Assembly (NCBI GenBank): GCA_017507285.1
Contig: JAFWBF010000005.1
Span: 1-9,581 of the forward strand
Origin: Bacteroidales bacterium
GTDB taxonomy: Bacteria > Bacteroidota > Bacteroidia > Bacteroidales > P3
DNA length: 9,581 bases
Direction: 5' to 3'
Part shown: positions 1 to 7,423 of the stretch, piece by piece
Position numbering within the stretch: the first letter of the stretch is position 1
Layout: the number at the start of each line of letters is the position of its first letter
Translations under genes and position numbers: made by a program
The notes under the pieces: model-generated
Seen by the model: the letters and a program-made list of their open reading frames with translations, nothing else
What the model was told of the DNA's origin: nothing
The model's database searches: none

Positions 1-534
1 CAATCGTTTTCCGCTTTTGTTGAACGAGATGTTCGAAAATCCACCAAGGTTTAGGCAACCATCGTAATCGGCAAACAGCAATTCATCGCCTATAGGTACA
101 AGTGGTGCTCCTTGTCCGCCCAATGCCACATCGAAGGTGCGAAAGTTGCCCACCACCAAATGGCCGGTTTCGGCGGCTATACTGTCGATGTCGCCAATCT
201 GTGTGGTGATGCCTATATCGGGGCGGTGGAATATGGTATGGCCATGCGAGGCTATGAAATCCAACTTTTCTACACCATAGTGTTGTTTAAATTCGTTGAC
301 TTTTTTACCAAAATAATGGCCTAGGTCTACGTTGGCTTTTGCATATTCCCATGCCGATTTTTGTTCCAATTGGCTCAGTATTTCCTTCCATTCACCGGGG
401 TAGGGGTAGGTGTGTGATGCCAATAGTTCAAAATTCCATTTGACGGTGTGCTCAAAGCGGCAGTAGGCTATATCCAATCCGTCGAGCGATGTGCCCGACA
501 TCAATCCTATTGTGTATAAGTTTGTTGTATCCAT
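1..534 (-). CDS. anmK: Anhydro-N-acetylmuramic acid kinase, N-terminal half (runs off the left edge)
   Basis: This is the first 178 codons of AnmK, read from an ATG at 534; the frame is still open at base 1. The family phosphorylates 1,6-anhydro-MurNAc, released from peptidoglycan turnover, to MurNAc-6-phosphate in the cytoplasm. The translation shows the family's phosphate-binding start GLMSGTSLDG (residues 10-19), SHGHTIFH (96-103), DVALGGQGAPLVP (135-147) and LNLGGFSNIS (161-170). Asp135 lies where AnmK has its catalytic Asp, just before GGQGAP. Full-length relatives are roughly 350-370 residues, so about half is present; the cut is the window edge, not visible decay. The ATG was chosen because the signature begins ten residues in and a -7 box lies 22 bases upstream. 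It is divergent from the ABC ATPase gene. Identity is near certain from the motifs. Confidence 0.95.
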   Translation of the reverse strand, partial: MDTTNLYTIGLMSGTSLDGLDIAYCRFEHTVKWNFELLASHTYPYPGEWKEILSQLEQKSAWEYAKANVDLGHYFGKKVNEFKQHYGVEKLDFIASHGHTIFHRPDIGITTQIGDIDSIAAETGHLVVGNFRTFDVALGGQGAPLVPIGDELLFADYDGCLNLGGFSNISFNKSGKRL

Positions 535-556
535 ATCGTGTTGTTGTTATGTTTTG

Positions 557-564
557 CAAATATA
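557..564 (-). promoter_or_regulatory. Bacteroidota -7 box for anmK
   Basis: On the minus strand this reads TATATTTG, a match to the Bacteroidota -7 consensus TAnnTTTG. It lies 22 bases before the anmK ATG, which would leave a short A-rich leader of about 15 bases. I see no clear -33 TTG at the usual spacing, so the call rests on the box and its position. Confidence 0.6.
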
Positions 565-650
565 CATCATTTTTCGCTTATGGCATTATTGGTCGGCAAT
601 TATTTTGGAACGATATGTAAAAGAATGACGGTTTATCCGAAAAAAAAGTG

Positions 651-658
651 TACCTTTG
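651..658 (+). promoter_or_regulatory. Bacteroidota -7 box for the ABC ATPase gene
   Basis: TACCTTTG matches TAnnTTTG and sits 32 bases upstream of the ATG at 691. It helps decide the start: the in-frame upstream start at 538 would place this promoter inside the coding region and add 51 residues not expected for the family. No convincing -33 TTG was found. Confidence 0.65.
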
Positions 659-690
659 TAGTTCTAAAAAAAATATGTAAACTTACTAAA

Positions 691-2433
691 ATGAGTGGCA
701 ATAAAGTACTTGAGATACAAAATCTGACTGTCGATTTTTACCACGAAGGCAGCTTTCGCACGGTGGTGAAAGGCGTGAGCTATAGTGTGGAACGTGGCAA
801 AACATTGGGGATTGTAGGCGAAAGTGGTTCGGGCAAGAGTGTCAGTTCCATGGCCGTGATGGGTCTTTTGCCTGGTAGTGGCAAGTGCAAAGTGTCGGGC
901 AATATATGGTACTATGGCAAGGATGGCAGCCGGGTTGACCTCCTTTCGCTTACCGAAGAGCAGATGCGTGGCTATCGTGGTAGGCATATTTCGATGATTT
1001 TTCAAGAACCTATGACCTCGCTCAACCCTGTTCATACCTGTGGCGAACAGATAATAGAGGTGTTGCAAACTCATCAAAACATTTCGCATAGCGAGGCTTA
1101 CGCTAAGGCTTTATTGCTTATGGAAGAAGTGCTTATACCACGACCGGAGAAGATAATGAAGAGCTATCCGCACCAGGTGTCGGGTGGACAAAAGCAGAGG
1201 GTGATGATAGCTATGGCGTTGGCTTGCAACCCCGATGTGCTTATTTCCGACGAGCCTACCACTGCCCTCGACGTTACGGTGCAAAAAACAATATTGGAAC
1301 TGCTTGCCAATTTGCAGCAAAAGTATGGTATGGCCATTGTGTTCATTACTCACGATTTGGGAGTTATTGCCAACATCGCCCATGATGTGGCAGTGCTTTA
1401 CAAAGGTGAGATAGTAGAACACAAATCTACCGGCGAACTTTTTGCTAACCCTTCACACCCTTATACCAAAGGTTTGTTGGCTTGCCGTCCACCGTTGGAT
1501 AGCAGGCCTTTAAGACTTTATACCGTGGCCGACTACCTGAGCGGAAATGCAAAGGCCAATCCTCCTTGCGAAACTATTGAGCAACGATTGTTGCGACACA
1601 AACAAATCTATTCGCAATCTCCTTTGCTAAGTGTTAAAGACCTTGAAGTAACCTATCCGTTAAAAAAGAGCATTACCGGCAAGGTGTTGCAAAGCCTGAC
1701 CGCAGTGGATAAGGTTAGCTTTGATGTATATCGTGGCGAAACATTGGGACTTGTAGGCGAAAGCGGTTGCGGCAAAACCACTTTGGGACGGGCTTTGATG
1801 CGGCTGATAGACAAAAGCAGTGGCAATATCACTTTCGAAGATATACGCCTCGACCTCCTTAGCACCAAGCAAATGCGTATGCTTAGACCCAAAGTGCAGA
1901 TAATTTTTCAGGACCCTTATTCGTCGCTCAATCCGCGCATAACAGTGGGCGATGCCATTATGGAACCGCTAAGGGTATGGAACAAAGGTGGAAACAACAA
2001 CCACGAACGTAAACAATATGTTATAGAGCTTATGAAAGAAGTGGGGCTGGACGAGGAGCATTATAACCGTTATCCCCATGAGTTTTCTGGTGGGCAACGC
2101 CAAAGGGTGTGTATTGCACGGGCATTGGCACTGAAACCATCGCTGGTGGTATGTGACGAAAGCGTGTCGGCTCTCGATGTGTCGGTGCAGGCTCAGGTGC
2201 TTAACCTCCTCAACGACCTCAAAAACAAATGGGGTTTTACCTATATATTTATATCCCACGACCTATCGGTGGTCAAATTCCTTGCCGACCGATTGATGAT
2301 AATGCGACAAGGAAAAGTGGTGGAGATGGGCGATGCCGACGCCATATATGCCAATCCGCAGCAGGAATACACCCGCAATCTTATCAATGCAATACCTAAA
2401 GTAGAGAACAATACAGTGGATGCCGATTGCTAA
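691..2433 (+). CDS. Fused two-domain ABC transporter ATPase, dipeptide/oligopeptide importer type (DppD-DppF / YejF-like)
   Basis: This is a 580-residue cytoplasmic ATPase that would power import of a peptide-like substrate with separately encoded permeases and a binding protein. Two complete nucleotide-binding domains are visible. Domain 1 (about 7-270) has Walker A GESGSGKS (43-50), Q-loop Gln105, signature VSGGQ (163-167), Walker B VLISDEP (183-189) and switch His221. Its tail, HPYTKGLLACRP, is typical of OppD/DppD. Domain 2 (about 311-570) has Walker A GESGCGKT (356-363), Gln407, FSGGQ (465-469), LVVCDES (485-491) and His523, in OppF/DppF style. Both sites look catalytically complete. The ATG at 691 opens a normal N-terminus (MSGNKVLEIQNL) just after a promoter box. 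No permease or binding-protein gene lies within the window, so the substrate is unknown. A hairpin terminator follows the stop. Confidence 0.93.
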   Translation: MSGNKVLEIQNLTVDFYHEGSFRTVVKGVSYSVERGKTLGIVGESGSGKSVSSMAVMGLLPGSGKCKVSGNIWYYGKDGSRVDLLSLTEEQMRGYRGRHISMIFQEPMTSLNPVHTCGEQIIEVLQTHQNISHSEAYAKALLLMEEVLIPRPEKIMKSYPHQVSGGQKQRVMIAMALACNPDVLISDEPTTALDVTVQKTILELLANLQQKYGMAIVFITHDLGVIANIAHDVAVLYKGEIVEHKSTGELFANPSHPYTKGLLACRPPLDSRPLRLYTVADYLSGNAKANPPCETIEQRLLRHKQIYSQSPLLSVKDLEVTYPLKKSITGKVLQSLTAVDKVSFDVYRGETLGLVGESGCGKTTLGRALMRLIDKSSGNITFEDIRLDLLSTKQMRMLRPKVQIIFQDPYSSLNPRITVGDAIMEPLRVWNKGGNNNHERKQYVIELMKEVGLDEEHYNRYPHEFSGGQRQRVCIARALALKPSLVVCDESVSALDVSVQAQVLNLLNDLKNKWGFTYIFISHDLSVVKFLADRLMIMRQGKVVEMGDADAIYANPQQEYTRNLINAIPKVENNTVDADC

Positions 2434-2457
2434 ACAATCCATCGCCAATATGTCAAT

Positions 2458-2495
2458 ATGCGACGAAACTACAAGCCAAGTTTCGTCGCATTTTT
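2458..2495 (+). terminator. Rho-independent terminator after the ABC ATPase gene
   Basis: A perfect 13-bp inverted repeat (arms 2458-2470 and 2479-2491, starting ATGCGACGAAACT) encloses an 8-base loop and is followed by TTTTT on the plus strand. It begins 25 bases after the ABC stop codon and should end that transcript. Confidence 0.88.
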
Positions 2496-2623
2496 GCGGC
2501 TATGTAAAATATACTGTGTCAACTATTCATTTTAGATTTTATTTTGCTATATCCCTACACCTCATTCTGCGGCTTGCAACCCATTGTGTAGGAAGATGTG
2601 TCTTATAAACTTCCCTGACTGGG

Positions 2624-2666
2624 CTAAAAACTTTGTAGACTTGACTAAAAAAGTTTATAGACTTGC
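2624..2666. repeat. Imperfect tandem duplication, two units of about 21 bp
   Basis: Two adjacent units (2624-2644 and 2645-2666) share CTAAAAA, then a short variable part, then TAGACTTG. They lie just upstream of the recognisable rhuM remnant. A third, weaker copy may precede them. The role is unknown, and the low-complexity A-rich composition makes chance similarity possible. Confidence 0.4.
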
Positions 2667-2682
2667 TATAACGATACAACTC

Positions 2683-3218
2683 ATGTATCTGTCACGCTTT
2701 GTAGATGAGGATGTGTAGCTGACACAGAATCAGTTGGCAGAGATTTATGATACAACGCAAGAGAATATTTCGATGCACATCAGCAACATCTATAAAGATG
2801 GAGAACTAGACTTGGAGGCAACCCACAAGAAAAACTTGTTAGTTCGTCAGGAGGGGAATCGCAGGTAAAACGAAATATTGACCACTATAATTTGGATATG
2901 ATTATTGCCTTGGGTTATAGAGTGCAATCGCAATTGGCTACACGTTTCCGCCGATGGGCTACACAACGTTTGCATGAATATATCCAGAAGGATATTCGTG
3001 CTGTATATTATATTGTTAGCACCAGAACAATTACAGGAAAAAAAGCCAAGCAAGATGAGGTTATAGATGCAAATGTAACGGATTTACGTTTGGCATTTGA
3101 ATTGGAATTCAGTCATAAGATTTTTAATGACATCAAACCAATAGACACTTCCAAATTTATAAGCTACACTTTTATCGATACTACATTTGATAAGATGAAT
3201 GAATGGCTTTGTGAATGA
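2683..3218 (+). pseudogene. Decayed RhuM-family gene with an unrecognised 3' segment
   Basis: RhuM proteins are accessory, often island- or phage-linked proteins of uncertain function with a DNA-binding-like N-terminus. From about 2695 the reading is RFVDEDV, then TAG at 2716-2718, then LTQNQLAEIYDTTQENISMH and SNIYKDGELD, and LLVRQEGNR up to 2862. The family has Trp where the TAG is (VWLTQ), so TGG to TAG is the simplest explanation. At 2860-2864 one base appears lost: the frame ends in TAA at 2866, while the next frame continues QVKRNIDHYNLDMIIALGYR and RFRRWATQRLHEYIQKD to about 2997, as in RhuM. From there to the stop at 3218 the sequence (ending FIDTTFDKMNEWLCE) does not resemble RhuM to me and may come from a deletion junction or another gene. 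There is no visible promoter. An in-frame ATG at 2596 exists, but the residues from it to 2694 are not RhuM-like. Confidence 0.8.
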
Positions 3219-3358
3219 TAAGTTGTAACAGAATTAGATTGTTGATTCTTGGAAAAACAAGTAGAGAGTAAGGGACTGAAAAACAAGCCACAGTCAGGAA
3301 CGGTCTAAACAAAGGGCAATAAAAACCACAGTTATGCTTTTACGAAGGTGAATCAAAC

Positions 3359-3393
3359 AAAAAAAGAGAACTACCCTGGAGTAGTTCTCTTTT
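3359..3393 (-). terminator. Terminator of the lpxC-fabZ/lpxA transcript
   Basis: A perfect 13-bp stem (arms 3362-3374 and 3381-3393, AAAAGAGAACTAC and its complement) has a 6-base loop and lies about 20 bases after the lpxA stop. Read on the minus strand, the hairpin ends in a run of seven T (3365-3359). The T-run on the plus-strand side is shorter, so it may act weakly in both directions. Confidence 0.88.
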
Positions 3394-3412
3394 GTATAAT
3401 TGTTATTGGATT

Positions 3413-4198
3413 TTATTTTCCTGATGTATATCCTTTCAGTAGACCAACGTTTGCTTCGGCAATAAAGTCAAATATCAGTTTGCCTTCATCGGTGTTGGCA
3501 TATTGTTCTTTGGCCAATTCTACTGCACGCGAAACAGTGTATCCTTTTTGGAAAATATAGCGGTATATGTCTTGAATAGTGTTGATAGATTCTTTTGAGA
3601 ATCCTCTTCTGTTCAAGCCAACCGAATTGATACCTGCATAGGCTATTGGGTAGCGTGCCGCTCTTATGAATGGTGGAACGTCCTTGTCTACTAGCGAACC
3701 GCCTGCGGTTATAACATGGTCGCCAATTTTTACAAATTGCAATATCGCAGTTTTTCCGCCAAGTATCACATAGTCGCCTATAATAACGTGGCCTGCCAAA
3801 GTTGCATTATTTGCCAATACACAATTGTTTCCTACAATACAATCGTGAGCAACGTGTACGTAGGCCATCAGCAGGTTGTTGTTACCTATCTCTGTTCTTC
3901 CCAATGCCGATGTTCCTCTATTGATGGTTACGCATTCGCGAATAGTATTGTTGTCGCCAATAATTACAGTTGTATACTCGTTGTTGAACTTCAAATCCTG
4001 AGGTATTGCAGCTATTACTGCTCCAGGGAATATTCTACAGTTTTTACCTATTCTTGCACCAGGAAAAATAGTTACATTCGGACCTATCCATGTACCATCA
4101 CCAATCTCAACATCATCGTAGATGGTAACGAAATTGGATATTTCTACATTTTCTCCTATCTTTGCATTAGGATGTATATCAGCAAATTTTGAGTGCAT
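3413..4198 (-). CDS. lpxA: Acyl-ACP--UDP-N-acetylglucosamine O-acyltransferase
   Basis: LpxA transfers a 3-hydroxyacyl chain from acyl carrier protein to the 3-OH of UDP-GlcNAc, the first step of lipid A synthesis, as a cytoplasmic trimer. The 261 residues match the family length. Residues 1-180 are the hexapeptide-repeat left-handed beta helix (IHPNAKIGENVEIS and onward); the rest is the helical C-terminal domain with LNRRGFS. Compared with E. coli at a constant offset of seven, catalytic His125 is His118 in VHVAHDC, and His122, His144, Gln161 and Arg204 correspond to His115, His137, Gln154 and Arg197. The residue equivalent to E. coli Gly173, part of the chain-length ruler, is Gly166. The gene starts 8 bp after the lpxC-fabZ stop, so the two are surely co-transcribed, and a terminator follows. 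I see no defect. Confidence 0.96.
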   Translation of the reverse strand: MHSKFADIHPNAKIGENVEISNFVTIYDDVEIGDGTWIGPNVTIFPGARIGKNCRIFPGAVIAAIPQDLKFNNEYTTVIIGDNNTIRECVTINRGTSALGRTEIGNNNLLMAYVHVAHDCIVGNNCVLANNATLAGHVIIGDYVILGGKTAILQFVKIGDHVITAGGSLVDKDVPPFIRAARYPIAYAGINSVGLNRRGFSKESINTIQDIYRYIFQKGYTVSRAVELAKEQYANTDEGKLIFDFIAEANVGLLKGYTSGK

Positions 4199-4206
4199 GA
4201 CTGTTA

Positions 4207-5604
4207 TTAATTATTTTTGTTTTTTATTACTTGTGCCATCATTGATGCCGAAGACACCATTGTGTTTCCAACATATATCTCGCCATCCATCTTAACGAAT
4301 GTTCTGCGTAGAGGTTCGGTAACTTTTAGTTTGATAATCAGAGTGTCGCCGGGTACTACTTTTCCACGGAATTTTACATCATCTATTTTGGCAAAGTAGG
4401 TGGAGTAGTTTTCAGGATCAGGAACGTCTTTCAGAACAAGCACACCACCTGTTTGTGCCATAGCTTCTATTTGCAATACGCCCGGCATAACGGGTTGGTC
4501 GGGAAAATGGCCTTGGAAATAGGCTTCATTTCCTGTAACGTTCTTTATACCTATTATATAATCCTCCCCCACTTCCACTATCTTATCTATCATCAAGAAT
4601 GGGTAACGGTGTGGCAACAAACCTTTTATTTGGTTTATATCATAAACTGGTTTTTGGTTTGGATCGTAAGTTGGAATTTTTGAATTATCACTCATATCTA
4701 TGTGGTTTTTAACTAATTTAGCAAATTCAACATTTGATTTATGTCCCGGACATGATGCATAGAAATGTCCTTTTATTCTTCCGCCTATCAACGACAAATC
4801 TCCAATAAAATCTAGAAGTTTGTGGCGTGCAGGTTCGTTTTCATAGTGCTTTTGTACATTGTTAAGAATACCTTCTTTTACCTCTATCTTTGTAATATCC
4901 TTATTAAACAAACCGGCCAAACGATTCAAATCCTCTTGGTTCAGTTCTTTGTTTACAAAGATAAGTGCGTTGTCAACGTCGCCTCCTTTTATAAGGTTTA
5001 ATTTTTGAAGGTACTCTATTTCATGGAGAAAAACAAATGTTCTACATCTCGACAATTCTTTTTCGTAGTCGTCTGCTTCAGAGTAATTGGCAATTTGTTC
5101 GCCCAACACTTTTGTGTTGTAGTTTATAAAGGTTTGTACTTTAAAATCATCGGCAGGTACACCTATAATTTCTATATTATTATCTGTGTCGCGGTAGCAG
5201 ATGGTTTCTTTTAGGGTATAGTATTTACGTTCAGCTTCTTGTTCTATTATACCGACCTTTTTGATTTCTTCTACCCAAAAACGCGGACTTCCATCAAGTA
5301 TAGGAACTTCATCACCATCAAGTTCTACAATTACGTTATCAACGTTCAGACCTGTCAGAGCAGATAGTAGATGTTCGATGGTGGCAATACGTACTCCGTT
5401 TTTGTGTAAGGTGGTTCCTCTCGAAGTGTCTCCCACGTATGTTACCAAAGCAGGGATTTCGGGTGTACCTTCGATGTCTACCCTTCGAAAAACCACTCCA
5501 CAATCGGTAGTGGCAGGTAGCAGAGTTACTCTTACATTATGACCGGTATGTAGGCCTTTTCCACAGAGTTGTATTTTATCTTTTATTGTAGTTTGTTTCT
5601 CCAT
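4207..5604 (-). CDS. lpxC-fabZ: Bifunctional UDP-3-O-acyl-GlcNAc deacetylase / 3-hydroxyacyl-ACP dehydratase fusion
   Basis: This is a 465-residue cytoplasmic fusion. Residues 1 to about 305 are LpxC, the zinc deacetylase that commits the cell to lipid A synthesis. It shows GKGLHTG (15-21), Glu77-His78 in EHLLSAL, His261 and Asp265 in HKLLDFIGD (the zinc ligands with His78), and His288 in CPGHKSN. Residues from about 318 to 465 are FabZ, which dehydrates 3-hydroxyacyl-ACP: LPHRYPFLMID (330-340), catalytic His366 in FQGHFP and Glu380 in IEAMAQ. Both active sites look intact. The fusion is known in Bacteroidota and would place two enzymes that draw on the 3-hydroxyacyl-ACP pool in one chain. 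The ATG at 5604 was chosen over an in-frame TTG at 5616 because that TTG lies inside the -7 promoter box and LpxC proteins begin close to this Met. lpxA follows after 8 bp. Confidence 0.97.
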   Translation of the reverse strand: MEKQTTIKDKIQLCGKGLHTGHNVRVTLLPATTDCGVVFRRVDIEGTPEIPALVTYVGDTSRGTTLHKNGVRIATIEHLLSALTGLNVDNVIVELDGDEVPILDGSPRFWVEEIKKVGIIEQEAERKYYTLKETICYRDTDNNIEIIGVPADDFKVQTFINYNTKVLGEQIANYSEADDYEKELSRCRTFVFLHEIEYLQKLNLIKGGDVDNALIFVNKELNQEDLNRLAGLFNKDITKIEVKEGILNNVQKHYENEPARHKLLDFIGDLSLIGGRIKGHFYASCPGHKSNVEFAKLVKNHIDMSDNSKIPTYDPNQKPVYDINQIKGLLPHRYPFLMIDKIVEVGEDYIIGIKNVTGNEAYFQGHFPDQPVMPGVLQIEAMAQTGGVLVLKDVPDPENYSTYFAKIDDVKFRGKVVPGDTLIIKLKVTEPLRRTFVKMDGEIYVGNTMVSSASMMAQVIKNKNN

Positions 5605-5613
5605 AACGGTGTG

Positions 5614-5621
5614 CAAAGGTA
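5614..5621 (-). promoter_or_regulatory. Bacteroidota -7 box for lpxC-fabZ
   Basis: On the minus strand this reads TACCTTTG, matching TAnnTTTG and identical to the box before the ABC ATPase gene. Only nine bases separate it from the ATG at 5604, so transcription would begin a few bases before the start codon and the mRNA would be nearly leaderless. No clear -33 element is visible upstream. Confidence 0.6.
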
Positions 5622-5731
5622 CGAAAAATAATTCATATAGCGAAAATTAATTGCATATCTTTAATAATCATACATATAATTGTTGATGATTTATTTTTCG
5701 TATCATCATTTCTACTTTGTATATTGATTTT

Positions 5732-7363
5732 TTAATATTGTTTTCTGTTTGCAGGTTTTAGTTTATAGTTGTCCATTTTGTAGATGTATGTTGCCTGATT
5801 TTCGAAGCCGTCTGTTTCCGTTGGGCGTTTGAAAAGCATTGGATACATAATAGCAGAGTTCTTAGGTAAATTTGGATTCTTCCAAAATTCCGAACCCCTT
5901 CTGTGTAGTCCCAATACAAATTGGATAATCAAATCGTTGCCTATAAGGGCATAATCGCCAATGGGTTCTGTTTTGAATCGTTCTTTAAATTTGTCGATAA
6001 ACTCTTTATGATTGGGATTTGCATAATCCAAGAATGTATTATTGATAGTGTGATATTCCAATCGTTGCAATTGGTTGTAATCAATATCATTATACATCTT
6101 TATATAGTTTTGGGTAGTTATCAGCGTAGGGGTGGTTTTTTTCAACGAGAAGAGTTTGTTTAACAAGTTGATAGTGTATGCTTTGTTTTTTCCCGGTGCT
6201 TCGTCGTAAATACTTACAACTACATTGCCGTTGTCGTTTTTGAGCATTTGCAATAATCTGTTGCTTGCCGCCCAGCTAAACAAAGTATATTCAATGTCCT
6301 TTTGTTCGGATAATTGTTTTTTAAACTCTTCAAACCATTGTTTCTCTAAACTTGAATTAGAATGTATCAGATATAAATGTGGATTATTGAAGTTGTTTTT
6401 CACAACGCCAAGTATTGCTTTTACCGATCCTTCAATTGATGGCATATACTTTATCACATAAGGATTATCTTTTAATATTGCATCCCTGTCAGACAAAGAG
6501 TTGATTACAAATATTCTGTTTTCTTTTGCCAGTTCGGCCAACTTTTCGAAAGAATGTTGAAATAGAGCTGCTATTATAAAATCAGATCTTGCTATATCAT
6601 ATTCGCTAAAGGCTTGTTCTATTTTCTTTGGGTCATCGTCGGGAATATCCACCACATTCAAAACCACACTATAGCCTTCGGCTTCCAAATAGTCCAACCC
6701 CATCAATATGCCTTCGTAAAATTGTATAAAGGTGAAAGATTTATATGTTCTGCGACGACGTTGCTCTATGTCGAATTTTGATGTAGATATTTCGCCTATA
6801 TTATCCAAAAACAATGGCATCATGAGTGTAACATGAATCTTATCCTTGTCAATACGGTCGCGTACAGAAAAGTTGGAAGGAACTTTTTGTCTCATTACCT
6901 TGTCTGAACTATCGTCAGTTTTTGTATTTTCGGTTCCTTCTAAAGGCATCTTTAAAATCATTCCAACCTTAAGTCCCGACTCTTTTAGCTCCGGATTCAA
7001 ATTCTCTATATCATCAATAGATACTTTGTATATCTTGGAAAGGTTGTACAACGTTTGACCTTTTTTTACTTCTACATATCTGTATGACGATTTTTCCGGA
7101 GTATTGCCATCATTGTCTGTTACAGGAATCCAAATGGTATCGCCTATCAACAACTTATCCATGTCTTTTTTTATCACAGCATCATAGTATTTTACTCCGT
7201 ATGCACGTGAAACTGAAAACACAGTTTGTCCATGTTCTACTACATGAACATAATATTTCTTTCCGTTCAATGTTTGTTTCACTTTGGATTTGGTTATACC
7301 ATCTTGGCCAAAGCAAACAACAAATATGAACAACGCTGTAAGAAAAATACTCGTTTTTTTCAT
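5732..7363 (-). CDS. Secreted protein with two LysM domains and a type-1 periplasmic-binding-like domain
   Basis: The 543-residue product begins with a signal peptide (MKK, hydrophobic 6-19), probably cut before Gln20; the Cys at 17 is in FVVCFG, a poor lipobox. LysM 1 spans about 38-80 (YYVHVVEHGQTVFSVSRAYG to IWIP) and LysM 2 about 96-140 (YVEVKKGQTLYNLSKIYKV to LKMP); LysM domains bind peptidoglycan GlcNAc. After a Thr/Asp/Ser-rich linker, residues from about 175 to 540 resemble the type-1 periplasmic binding fold used by branched-chain amino acid binding proteins (HVTLMMPLFLD, FYEGILMGLDYLEAEGYSV, a late GDYALIGNDLI). No transporter genes are adjacent. That favours a wall-anchored sensor or scaffold; E. 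coli LpoA shows that this fold can serve peptidoglycan synthesis. This role is inference. The gene starts 60 bp after guaA with no -7 box between, so it is probably co-transcribed with it. Confidence 0.85.
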   Translation of the reverse strand: MKKTSIFLTALFIFVVCFGQDGITKSKVKQTLNGKKYYVHVVEHGQTVFSVSRAYGVKYYDAVIKKDMDKLLIGDTIWIPVTDNDGNTPEKSSYRYVEVKKGQTLYNLSKIYKVSIDDIENLNPELKESGLKVGMILKMPLEGTENTKTDDSSDKVMRQKVPSNFSVRDRIDKDKIHVTLMMPLFLDNIGEISTSKFDIEQRRRRTYKSFTFIQFYEGILMGLDYLEAEGYSVVLNVVDIPDDDPKKIEQAFSEYDIARSDFIIAALFQHSFEKLAELAKENRIFVINSLSDRDAILKDNPYVIKYMPSIEGSVKAILGVVKNNFNNPHLYLIHSNSSLEKQWFEEFKKQLSEQKDIEYTLFSWAASNRLLQMLKNDNGNVVVSIYDEAPGKNKAYTINLLNKLFSLKKTTPTLITTQNYIKMYNDIDYNQLQRLEYHTINNTFLDYANPNHKEFIDKFKERFKTEPIGDYALIGNDLIIQFVLGLHRRGSEFWKNPNLPKNSAIMYPMLFKRPTETDGFENQATYIYKMDNYKLKPANRKQY

Positions 7364-7423
7364 GTGGAAGAATTTAAGTTGTTAATTTGTAATATCCAAT
7401 TATATCTCTGACACAATTACTTA

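Noticed and set aside
538..690. N-terminal extension of the ABC ATPase to a start at 538
   Set aside because: It would contain the gene's own -7 box and also cover the anmK promoter; the 51 residues have no family match, while a good ATG lies at 691.
2420..2608. Plus-strand 62-residue frame
   Set aside because: It starts inside the ABC gene's end, runs through the terminator hairpin and has no recognisable features.
3064..3160. Minus-strand TAnnTTTG matches inside the rhuM remnant (near 3069 and 3151)
   Set aside because: No minus-strand gene follows them; such eight-base matches with two free positions are expected by chance in AT-rich DNA.
5605..5616. TTG start for lpxC-fabZ at 5616
   Set aside because: The TTG is part of the TACCTTTG promoter box, and the ATG at 5604 gives the usual LpxC N-terminus.
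5622..5731. Terminator between the LysM gene and lpxC-fabZ
   Set aside because: Only a 6-bp GATGAT/ATCATC stem with an 11-base loop and no T-run is present, too weak to call.
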